Source: Candidatus Auribacterota bacterium (GTDB taxonomy: Bacteria; Auribacterota; JAFGBW01). From it: a stretch of 5,162 nt of DNA. Below the pieces are notes generated by a model that saw nothing but the letters and a program-made list of their open reading frames with translations, made no database searches and was not told the origin of the DNA. This document shows, one piece after another, positions 1 to 5,162 of the stretch (its first letter is position 1; each line of letters starts with the position of its first letter). Made by a program: the position numbers and the translations under genes. The stretch covers positions 1-5,162 of the forward strand of contig JAFGBW010000059.1 in NCBI GenBank assembly GCA_016932965.1, read 5' to 3'.

Positions 1-1023
1 CTTGATACCGGCATAGAAGGTTACGGCGGACCGATCCATCTGGCTGTAAAAACATCCTCTTCCGGCGAACTGATCGACTTTAAAATCCTCCGTTCAAATG
101 AAACAAGCGGTTACCTGGACCAGCTGGAAAAATGGAAAAAAAATCTTCTGGGGAAAAATATTTTCAACGACACTGCATTTCATGGCGTGGACGGTATCAG
201 CGGTGCCACAATCACCTCATGTGCCATCCTGAATATATTACAAGAAGCCGGAAAAAAAATGGCGAAATGTCTCCTTAAAAATACAAAAGCGGAGTCCGCC
301 CCGGCCATGCAAAAACAAATAGATAAGAGTCTTTTTTTATTTCTTTTTTACTTTTTCCTGATTGTTTATCTGCGCCGATATCCCTCACCCTTCCTGCGCA
401 TACCGGTTCTTTTTCTCACTCTTTTTATCTGGGGATTCCTGCTGGATTTTCAATATTCACTGGATCATGTTTTATGGCTTTTTTCCCTTGATTTCAATGA
501 ATTCGGCCTGAACCGTCTGATGATTCTTTCCCTCGGCATCCCTGCCCTGGTCGGCCTGTTCGGAAATGTCTATTGCGGGAGCTTGTGCCCCTTCGGCGCA
601 TTGAATGAATTGATCGGTGAAATAAGGCCTCGTTCCTGGAAGATACTGGATCCCGGAAAAAACATCTGGCGCTGGGCCCGATCCATGAAATACCTCATAC
701 TTTTTCTGATCGCGATCCATTTTTCACTGACCCATAACCGGGCCATGACTTCCGCTGATCCCTTGACTGTTTTTTTCATCAGGATCACTTCGTTTAGTAT
801 TCCCATGTTATGGTGGCTGGCATTATTGCTTTCCTTTTTTTACCGCCGTTTCTGGTGCCGCAACATTTGTCCGTCCGGAGCATTTTTGGCGATTTTCAAC
901 GGGTTTCATATCTTTAAAAAACTGATCCCTCCCACCTTTCCCGGAAAGTGTGATTTGGGAGTAAGAAATTCTAACGAACTGGATTGCATTTGCTGTGACC
1001 GCTGCCGCTATGAAAAAAAATGA
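1..1023 (+). CDS. FMN-binding / NosR-NapH-like 4Fe-4S membrane redox protein (5' partial)
   Basis: The reading frame is open from the first base, so the start codon lies outside the window; 340 residues are visible. Residues 1-90 match the C-terminal part of an FMN_bind domain: GYGGPI at 7-12 and the flavinylation motif DGISGAT at 64-70, where Thr70 (codon 208-210) is the expected FMN attachment site as in NqrC, RnfG and NosR. About five hydrophobic helices follow (roughly 110-124, 134-150, 172-190, 229-243, 265-283). CxxxCP motifs sit at Cys192/Cys196 and Cys286/Cys290, as in NosR and NapH (Fer4_5 type). The protein ends in a Cys-rich tail (Cys317, 329, 331, 332, 335) instead of the two full ferredoxin modules of NosR. 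By family it should pass electrons across the cytoplasmic membrane between iron-sulfur centres and an extracytoplasmic flavin. Its partners are unknown, and no nos, nap or rnf gene is visible. Calling it NosR would be over-specific. Family assignment is confident, physiological role is not. Confidence 0.88.
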   Translation, partial: LDTGIEGYGGPIHLAVKTSSSGELIDFKILRSNETSGYLDQLEKWKKNLLGKNIFNDTAFHGVDGISGATITSCAILNILQEAGKKMAKCLLKNTKAESAPAMQKQIDKSLFLFLFYFFLIVYLRRYPSPFLRIPVLFLTLFIWGFLLDFQYSLDHVLWLFSLDFNEFGLNRLMILSLGIPALVGLFGNVYCGSLCPFGALNELIGEIRPRSWKILDPGKNIWRWARSMKYLILFLIAIHFSLTHNRAMTSADPLTVFFIRITSFSIPMLWWLALLLSFFYRRFWCRNICPSGAFLAIFNGFHIFKKLIPPTFPGKCDLGVRNSNELDCICCDRCRYEKK

Positions 1024-1369
1024 TATTTTGTTTTTGCTGATCGTGATCTCCATGGCCGTGCCATTTTCGCTGGGCTACCTCCGTCCTTTGGATTCCTCTT
1101 CTCCATCTGCCGTTTCTATTGTAACTCCTGTTGTTCTTCCAACCGCTATGGAGCCACAAGCAGCCGCAACCCAACCGCAAAAAAAAATACAGGAAAAACC
1201 TCCTAAGGCAGAATGCCAGAAGGCGCCTACGTCTGAACTCGTTCAGGGCAAAATCCTTCCTGCAGATACTCAGACAATCAGACGGTTGATCAAACATAAA
1301 AATCTTTCAGACCATGAGGCGCTGTATTACCACCAGGTCAAAACAAAGACCGAAAAAAATAACTCCTGA
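1010..1369 (+). CDS. Small membrane-anchored or exported protein of unknown function
   Basis: I do not recognise this 119-residue protein. The ATG at 1010 lies inside the end of the upstream redox gene (overlap 14 bases, +1 frame shift relative to it), which suggests translational coupling. A GTG at 995 is in frame but would add five residues before the typical MKK signal-type start, so ATG is preferred. Neither start has a clear Shine-Dalgarno. Residues 5-24 form one hydrophobic segment after Lys2-Lys3, a signal peptide or N-terminal anchor. Residues 25-70 are low complexity and rich in Ser, Pro, Ala and Gln. The C-terminal 45 residues are charged and probably helical (ADTQTIRRLIKHKNLSDHEA). 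There is a single Cys and no haem-binding CxxCH. The overlap implies it works with, or is made together with, the flavin/iron-sulfur protein, perhaps as an accessory facing the periplasm. That role is inference from position only. Confidence 0.68.
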   Translation: MKKNDILFLLIVISMAVPFSLGYLRPLDSSSPSAVSIVTPVVLPTAMEPQAAATQPQKKIQEKPPKAECQKAPTSELVQGKILPADTQTIRRLIKHKNLSDHEALYYHQVKTKTEKNNS

Positions 1370-1390
1370 CCAGGTTTTATAAATTAAAAT

Positions 1391-1438
1391 TTTTTAATCT
1401 CCTTCTAATCTTCTCTTAACCCTCACTATTCTAAAAAT
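1391..1438 (+). promoter_or_regulatory. Triple 11-base direct repeat, probable OmpR/PhoB-family operator with promoter
   Basis: TAATCT at 1395, TAATCT at 1406 and TAACCC at 1417 are spaced exactly 11 bases apart, inside the longer units TTTAAT, TCTAAT and CTTAAC separated by five bases. Winged-helix response regulators of the OmpR/PhoB family, PmrA/BasR for example, bind direct repeats of YTTAA-like half-sites at this period. A possible -10 element, TATTCT, starts at 1427, placing the repeats over the -35 position as expected for an activated promoter. The site lies about 70-100 bases upstream of the exported-protein pair. The repeats are visible in the sequence; the regulator and promoter assignment are inferred. 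Confidence 0.5.
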
Positions 1439-1493
1439 AAGCCTGGAACATTGAAAAACCCCCTTAACACGGCTGAACAAAAGAATATCGCCC

Positions 1494-1868
1494 ATGAGAC
1501 AAAGCTGGATAAAAATAATCATTTTATATGCCGTGCTGAACAGTTTTTACACGACCGCATTTTCCAGAGATATTCAACCCAAAAAAGCAAAAATCCTCAT
1601 TGAACGAGGGAACATTGTATCCATTGATAAAATCAACCATACCATATCAATACAAAATTCAAAATCCATTGAAACCAAAACCTATCAAGTATCCGTTCAA
1701 AACCTTGCTAATTTAAAAGAGGGCCAGGAAGTCAACATAGAGTTCCAGGAAGGAACCAGCATAGCAAAAAGCGTGAAAATCACCAAAGCCATCAAGGCCC
1801 CAAAAAGCTTATCCATGCCAAAATTATCAAAACCCCATAACCAACAACAAAATCAAAACAACCTATAA
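1494..1868 (+). CDS. Small exported beta-rich protein, DUF5666-like fold (paralogue A)
   Basis: This 124-residue protein has an N-terminal signal peptide of about 23 residues (charged start, hydrophobic 7-17, probable cleavage after TTAFS). The core at 36-98 follows a pattern seen in DUF5666/OB-like exported domains: an ERGNIVSID strand, an alternating hydrophobic stretch, then LKEGQEVNIEF and a final strand (AKSVKIT). The last 25 residues are Lys/Pro/Gln/Asn rich and probably unstructured. The ATG at 1494 has no good Shine-Dalgarno, and I found no better start. The downstream gene follows after 12 bases and shares the core pattern, so the two look like tandem diverged copies. Mature paralogue A is basic, whereas its neighbour is acidic. 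Molecular function is unknown; the family name is assigned from pattern only and might be wrong. Confidence 0.72.
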   Translation: MRQSWIKIIILYAVLNSFYTTAFSRDIQPKKAKILIERGNIVSIDKINHTISIQNSKSIETKTYQVSVQNLANLKEGQEVNIEFQEGTSIAKSVKITKAIKAPKSLSMPKLSKPHNQQQNQNNL

Positions 1869-1880
1869 AAGGAGGAGACC

Positions 1881-2234
1881 ATGAAAAAACTACTGTTCAC
1901 TCTCATTGCCGCGGCTTTTACCGCTGTCTGCTTTACCGCTGTCTGCTATGCTCAGGATGAAACTCCTGCTGCTCCCGCTGCTGAAGAAATCTCGAAAAGC
2001 GGAATCATAGATTCTGTCACAGTGGCCAATGCGGAAGAGGACACTCAATCACAAATCATCCTGGATGAAAACGGCACCAAGATCACGGTTGCGGTTCAGG
2101 ACACTACCACCATTTACGATGCGGACATGAACGCCACAGAATTCATCAATCTGAAAAAAGGCGACAAGGTTACGGTGAAATACACCATTTCTGCCGATGG
2201 AGTCAATGAAGCAGTCTCCATCAACCTTGAATAA
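1881..2234 (+). CDS. Small exported acidic beta-rich protein, DUF5666-like fold (paralogue B)
   Basis: This 117-residue protein has a strong Shine-Dalgarno (GGAGGAG, 1871-1877) before the ATG at 1881, much better than that of the gene upstream, so it may be translated more. The signal peptide covers about residues 1-24, with probable SPase I cleavage after VCYA. Its hydrophobic core contains a duplicated pentapeptide, FTAVC FTAVC (13-22). A short Ala/Pro/Glu linker follows. The core at about 39-117 has a SGIIDSV strand, an ITVAVQDTTTIYDAD segment, LKKGDKVTVKY and the final strand AVSINLE. The GxI...V, T-x-I and L-K-x-G-D-x-V elements fit DUF5666/OB-like exported domains and align with paralogue A. 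The mature protein is acidic and has no Cys. The gene is in an operon with the preceding one and ends 26 bases before a strong terminator. The role is unknown; a periplasmic or cell-surface structural or binding role is only a guess. Confidence 0.8.
   Translation: MKKLLFTLIAAAFTAVCFTAVCYAQDETPAAPAAEEISKSGIIDSVTVANAEEDTQSQIILDENGTKITVAVQDTTTIYDADMNATEFINLKKGDKVTVKYTISADGVNEAVSINLE
1917..1946 (+). repeat. Perfect 15-base tandem duplication in a signal-peptide coding region
   Basis: The unit TTTACCGCTGTCTGC occurs at 1917-1931 and again, without mismatch, at 1932-1946. It is in frame and encodes FTAVC twice in the hydrophobic core of the signal peptide of paralogue B. Identity at the third codon positions suggests a recent slippage event. 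Confidence 0.95.
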
Positions 2235-2260
2235 TATCGCAAAATAAGGAATCAAACAAT

Positions 2261-2290
2261 AAAACGGAACTTCATTCGAAGTTCCGTTTT
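2261..2290. terminator. Bidirectional intrinsic terminator between convergent units
   Basis: A perfect 13-base-pair stem (2261-2273 with 2278-2290) encloses the tetraloop ATTC. The GC-containing part, CGGAAC/GTTCCG, is flanked by A's on the left and T's on the right, with a further T-rich stretch at 2291-2299 on the + strand and TTTTATTGTTT reading on the - strand. It lies 26 bases after the stop of paralogue B and about 60 bases beyond the fmt stop, so it can end transcription from both sides. Confidence 0.9.
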
Positions 2291-2351
2291 ATATTTTTTC
2301 CACGCAACAAGCACCGTTCTGAGAAAATACAAAAGAATGTTCTATATCAAT

Positions 2352-3344
2352 TCATAAATGGTTAAAAAAATATTTTTCCGCCATACTGCCGGAAATGATC
2401 TTATGACCATTTAAAAAAGATCCGATAGCCATTCTTCTCTTGCCTTCAGGCTGGACATCCAAAAGGCTTAACATGTCTTCTCCGCATACGATGAAACAGT
2501 TTTTATTATCTTTTAAAATGATTTCTCCTGGAGCCCCGGAATACGTCCTATTGATGACTTCCGATTTCCATATTTTAAGAACAATATCCCCTTCCTGCGC
2601 TTTCAACCTGATTCTGCAGCCGGGCCATTCATTCAAAGCTCTGATCTGATTGTGCAGCATTAAAGCTGATTTTGTAAAATCCAATGAGGCCATTTCAGGC
2701 TTGATTTTCTCCGTATAGGTGGCTGAGCGGTTATCCTGCGGAATCCCGCGATAAGCCATCTTGCTGTCACGGATTCCGACTAATGTCTCCTTCAGGCATT
2801 CAATTCCTGTCAAAACTAGCTTTTTCGACAGGCTTTCGAAATCATCCCAAAAAGAAACCCTCACCTCTTTCTGCATGAGGATGGGACCAGAATCCATTCC
2901 GGCATCTATCAACATGCTGGTCACTCCGGTTTTATCATCGCCGTTTAAAAGGGCATGCTGGATAGGAGCGGCTCCGCGGTATTTGGGAAGAAGGGAAGGA
3001 TGAATATTCACGCATCCATATGAGGGAATGGAAAGAATCGCATCCGGCAGCAGGAATCCAAACGCAACCACGACAACAATATCAGGAGATAACAGACGAA
3101 GCTGTTCTGCTTGTTCCTCTGTTTTCAGGGTGGAAATCTGGATGACTTTCAAACCGTGTTTTAATGCCTTTCCCTTGACCGGACAACTAACCGGGGTCCT
3201 GCTGCGCCCCCTGGGTTTATCCACTGGAGTATAAACAGCGGCAATTTCAAATTCCGGACACTTAATCAGGCCTTCCAGATGTGACGCGGCAAATTCCGGA
3301 GTTCCCATAAAAACCAAACGCAAGGGGGACATTGAGTGTTGCAT
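2352..3344 (-). CDS. fmt: Methionyl-tRNA formyltransferase
   Basis: This cytoplasmic enzyme transfers a formyl group from 10-formyl-tetrahydrofolate to Met-tRNA(fMet) to make the bacterial initiator. The 330 residues slightly exceed the E. coli protein (315). The N-terminal Rossmann-type domain (about 5-205) begins LRLVFMGTPEFAA and carries the signature VNIHPSLLPKYRGAAPIQ (112-129). Catalytic residues Asn113, His115 and Asp151 keep the same spacing as E. coli Asn106, His108 and Asp144. The C-terminal tRNA-binding domain (about 208-320) shows ATYTEKI, QIRALNEWPG and LLDVQPEGKRRM. In the tRNA-contacting loop near 45-58, the usual SPVK reads CPVK, a minor variant. The second Met (codon at 3332) gives a length closer to the family and is an equally possible start; neither has a clear Shine-Dalgarno. 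The common partner def is not adjacent: glgA lies 179 bases upstream on the same strand, separated by a repeat element, so co-transcription is uncertain. Confidence 0.97.
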   Translation of the reverse strand: MQHSMSPLRLVFMGTPEFAASHLEGLIKCPEFEIAAVYTPVDKPRGRSRTPVSCPVKGKALKHGLKVIQISTLKTEEQAEQLRLLSPDIVVVVAFGFLLPDAILSIPSYGCVNIHPSLLPKYRGAAPIQHALLNGDDKTGVTSMLIDAGMDSGPILMQKEVRVSFWDDFESLSKKLVLTGIECLKETLVGIRDSKMAYRGIPQDNRSATYTEKIKPEMASLDFTKSALMLHNQIRALNEWPGCRIRLKAQEGDIVLKIWKSEVINRTYSGAPGEIILKDNKNCFIVCGEDMLSLLDVQPEGKRRMAIGSFLNGHKIISGSMAEKYFFNHL

Positions 3345-3408
3345 AATGGATGGGTTGTTTATTGTTTTATATGTCAGTTACGTACTTTACTGAGGATAGA
3401 AAGATAAA

Positions 3409-3520
3409 TTTAGAATTGAGGATTAATATTATTTTCATAGAGTTACACCTTGCAGGCTATGTATATACCCAAAAAACTGTTCTATGAAATTCTTAATTCT
3501 TAATTCTCAATTCTTAATTA
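3409..3520. repeat. Inverted-repeat element built from AT-rich heptamers (glgA-fmt gap)
   Basis: The gap 3345-3523 holds no gene. Read on the - strand, 3490-3517 is four heptamers (TTAAGAA, TTGAGAA, TTAAGAA, TTAAGAA) followed at 3481-3489 by TTTCATAGA. Read on the + strand, 3409-3422 is two heptamers (TTTAGAA, TTGAGGA), then an AT-rich spacer, then the same TTTCATAGA at 3433-3441. The arms face each other around a 39-base centre (3442-3480). The right arm ends 3 bases from the glgA stop codon. This could be a dispersed palindromic element or, as RNA, a long AT-rich hairpin at the 3' end of the glgA message. It lacks the GC-rich stem and T tract of a normal terminator. I see no convincing fmt promoter in the remaining gap; a TATAAA reading on the - strand near 3365-3371 is the only hint. 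Confidence 0.7.
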
Positions 3521-3523
3521 ATC

Positions 3524-4990
3524 TCACTTCCTCCTCACCGCCGCTTCATATAAAAGCGTGTACTCTTTTGAAGAACGTTCCCAGTCAAAACGTTTTTTCA
3601 TGGCACGGGAAATCATTTTATGAATATGTTTAGGCCGATCGTACCATGTGCTGACAGCCCAGCCTATGGTATAATACAATGCCCGGGGACTAGGCTCATG
3701 AAAAATAAAACCTGTCCCGCCCCCTGTGGCTTCATCATAATTTCCAACGGTATCCACCAATCCCCCTGTTGCACGTACAACCGGCAGCGTTCCATACCGC
3801 AGGCTGTAAAACTGGTTCAAACCGCAAGGTTCATACAGAGAAGGCATGAGAAAAAAATCAGATCCTGCTTCAATCAAATGCGACAATTCCTCGTTATAAC
3901 CGATATAGGAACCGAAACGACCGGGATAAATACGCGTAAAGTAATGAATTCCTGAGACAAGATAGGACTCTCCGTCACCAAGAACAATGATCTGGAGCAG
4001 CATTTCTGAAAAAAGAGAATGAACAATCTGCATGAGCAAATCCAGCCCTTTTTGAAAAGTCAAACGCGCAATGACCCCGAAAATAGGACGGTCAGGATTA
4101 ATCTCAAGCCCAAACCTTTTCTGCAGTTCTTTTTTGCACGAAGCCTTGCCGGTCAAATCCTTTTCAGAGTAATTCGCAGGAAGAAAAGGGTCCGTTTCAG
4201 GGTTCCAAATATCATAATCCGCGCCGTTTAAAATCCCGAACAAATCGCTTCCGCGGCGGTTGAGATAAGGGGCAAGCCCCTTTCCTCCTTCAGGAGTCCG
4301 AACTTCCATTGCATGAAAAGGAGACACCGTTGTCAATTTATCGGCATAATAGATTCCCCCTTTTAAAAAACTAATCTGATTCCAGGACTCGAACTGGGCC
4401 TCGCAAAAGCTGTGGGCAGGAAGACCCAGGTACGTCCAAAAATCTTTTGGGAACGTGCCGGGATAACCGATATTGTGAATGGTAAGAACACTGGCGCATC
4501 TTCCGAGGATAGGATCAAAGGGATACCACAATTTCAGATAAGCCGGAATAAGCGATGTCGGCCAGTCATGACAATGAATCACATCCGGTTTAAAGGGGAG
4601 ATCACGGCAAAACTGACAAACGGCAAGACAGAAAAAAGCGAAACGTTTTGCATTGTCTCCAAATTCACCCCAACGGTCAAAATAGATCCCGGAACGGTTA
4701 AAATAATAGTGATGCTCGATGAAATAGACCTGAACAGAAGGATCTCCTTCCAGAAAAAAGACATGAACCGCGCACCATTCTTCCGCTCCTCCGCCCATAT
4801 GCACCCCCATGGGAGTCAACACGGTTTTCAGTTTCTTTTTATCCAGATGAATATCTTTATAGTACGGCATGATGATCCGCACATCATGACCGGACTTTTT
4901 AAGAGACTTGGACAGACCAGAAACCATATCAGCCAATCCGCCGACTTTGGCAAAAGGAGCCACTTCAGAAGATGCCATCAGGATTTTCAT
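3524..4990 (-). CDS. glgA: Glycogen synthase (ADP-glucose type, GT5)
   Basis: This cytoplasmic enzyme adds glucose from ADP-glucose to the non-reducing ends of alpha-1,4-glucan in glycogen synthesis. The 488 residues fit the family (about 475-500). The N-terminal GT5 domain starts MKILMASSEVAPFAKVGGLAD, with the ADP-glucose-binding KxGGL at Lys15-Leu19. HDW is at 141-143, and IHNIGYPG at 171-178 is the family's IHNxxYxG. GILNGADYDIWNP spans 252-264. The C-terminal GT-B half has ARLTFQKG (308-315, with Arg309 and Lys314 matching E. coli Arg300 and Lys305), EPCGLNQ at 387-393 (Glu387 matching the catalytic Glu377) and RATGGLVDTV. All motifs checked are intact. No other glycogen gene (glgB, glgC, glgP) is in the window, so the gene appears to stand apart from a classical glg operon, although the upstream side is cut off. 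A start at the ATG ending at 4990 fits the conserved N-terminus exactly; the Shine-Dalgarno is weak (GATGAA). Confidence 0.97.
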   Translation of the reverse strand: MKILMASSEVAPFAKVGGLADMVSGLSKSLKKSGHDVRIIMPYYKDIHLDKKKLKTVLTPMGVHMGGGAEEWCAVHVFFLEGDPSVQVYFIEHHYYFNRSGIYFDRWGEFGDNAKRFAFFCLAVCQFCRDLPFKPDVIHCHDWPTSLIPAYLKLWYPFDPILGRCASVLTIHNIGYPGTFPKDFWTYLGLPAHSFCEAQFESWNQISFLKGGIYYADKLTTVSPFHAMEVRTPEGGKGLAPYLNRRGSDLFGILNGADYDIWNPETDPFLPANYSEKDLTGKASCKKELQKRFGLEINPDRPIFGVIARLTFQKGLDLLMQIVHSLFSEMLLQIIVLGDGESYLVSGIHYFTRIYPGRFGSYIGYNEELSHLIEAGSDFFLMPSLYEPCGLNQFYSLRYGTLPVVRATGGLVDTVGNYDEATGGGTGFIFHEPSPRALYYTIGWAVSTWYDRPKHIHKMISRAMKKRFDWERSSKEYTLLYEAAVRRK

Positions 4991-5011
4991 TGTTTCATCA
5001 TATTGACAGAA

Positions 5012-5039
5012 AAAATATCCGTACGCTCTATCTTGTAAA
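5012..5039 (-). promoter_or_regulatory. glgA: Possible sigma-70-type promoter of glgA
   Basis: On the - strand, TTTACA (5034-5039) is followed after 16 bases by TATTTT (5012-5017), a fair match to -35 and -10 boxes. It ends about 20 bases before the glgA start codon, so the leader would be very short. In AT-rich DNA such matches arise by chance, so this is tentative. Confidence 0.3.
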
Positions 5040-5091
5040 AATAGACCCTATTTACATGACGTCCGTCTTGTTTTTTCCCTTGAACATGCAA

Positions 5092-5107
5092 AATATTCAC
5101 GAATATT
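5092..5107. promoter_or_regulatory. 16-base palindrome upstream of glgA, operator-like
   Basis: AATATTC and GAATATT form a perfect 7-base inverted repeat around the centre AC, about 100 bases upstream of the glgA start. The symmetry and size would suit a dimeric repressor or activator. The right half also takes part in a competing inverted repeat, CACGAATA (5098-5105) with TATTCGTG (5116-5123), so this may instead be part of a repeat element. No regulator can be named. Confidence 0.4.
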
Positions 5108-5116
5108 TTTTTCTTT

Positions 5117-5141
5117 ATTCGTGCAATTCGTACTATTCATG
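5117..5141. repeat. Short nonamer direct repeats
   Basis: ATTCGTG at 5117, ATTCGTA at 5126 and ATTCATG at 5135 recur at an exact 9-base period, with two-base spacers CA and CT. The first copy is also the right arm of the inverted repeat starting at 5098. The rest of 5142-5162 is AT rich, with nothing I can assign. No coding frame is supported between 4991 and the window end. Confidence 0.6.
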
Positions 5142-5162
5142 GTTAAAATAAATCAACAAAAA

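Noticed and set aside
971-1297. A 108-codon open frame on the - strand across the junction of the redox gene and the small overlapping gene
   Set aside because: It has no ribosome site or export signal, and it runs against two + strand genes of which the first is certain. Its Arg/Trp-rich end looks like a reverse-complement artefact.
1364-1398. Possible terminator after the small overlapping gene (CCTG-AC-CAGG, then an AT-only palindrome at 1383-1398)
   Set aside because: The GC stem is only four pairs with a two-base loop, and the second palindrome is purely A/T, so neither fits an intrinsic terminator. The first unit may read through into the next.
1881-1946. Lipoprotein signal in paralogue B (Cys17 or Cys22)
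   Set aside because: The residues before both Cys are T-A-V, with Val at the position that needs Gly, Ala or Ser. The VCYA site just after fits ordinary signal peptidase cleavage better.
3481-3520. CRISPR-like array in the glgA-fmt gap
   Set aside because: The units are contiguous heptamers without unique spacers, and no cas gene is present.
3620-3955. A 111-codon open frame on the + strand inside glgA
   Set aside because: It is antisense to the conserved EPCGL region of glycogen synthase, and its length is explained by constraint on the real gene.
4412-5038. A 208-codon open frame on the + strand opposite the start of glgA
   Set aside because: It lies almost wholly antisense to the conserved N-terminal half of glgA, has no recognisable domain, signal or ribosome site, and its composition is that of a shadow frame.

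Overview
This is a 5.2 kb window from a Gram-negative-type bacterium of moderate G+C with AT-rich intergenic DNA. Signal peptides on small exported proteins, a NosR/NapH-type membrane redox protein and glycogen metabolism would fit a Desulfobacterota-like or Omnitrophota/PVC-like anaerobe. This lineage guess is inference and weak, because there is no rRNA or phylogenetic marker beyond fmt and glgA.

The left half (1-2234) reads on the + strand. It opens inside a gene whose start lies outside the window. Its product joins an extracytoplasmic FMN-binding domain, with a covalent-flavinylation motif (SGAT), to a multi-helix membrane domain carrying two CxxxCP iron-sulfur motifs and a short Cys-rich tail. 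A small membrane-anchored or secreted protein of unknown function overlaps its 3' end by 14 bases. After an AT-rich gap with three OmpR/PhoB-family-like direct repeats at an exact 11-base period come two small exported proteins in an apparent operon. They look like diverged paralogues of one beta-rich, DUF5666-like (OB-type) domain. A strong hairpin at 2261-2290, with T-rich sequence on both sides, closes this unit and probably also the convergent one.

The right half (2352-4990) reads on the - strand: glgA (glycogen synthase, ADP-glucose type) followed downstream by fmt (methionyl-tRNA formyltransferase). Both are full length with the catalytic motifs I could check intact. The 179-base gap between them holds an inverted-repeat element built from AT-rich heptamers. 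The region upstream of glgA holds a possible promoter, a 16-base palindrome and a short run of nonamer repeats. These two repeat-bearing gaps resemble dispersed intergenic repeats.

I see no CRISPR array, transposase, tRNA or rRNA. No clearly new multi-gene system is evident. The best candidates for follow-up are the flavinylated redox protein with its coupled small partner, the repeat-controlled pair of exported paralogues, and the heptamer inverted-repeat element.
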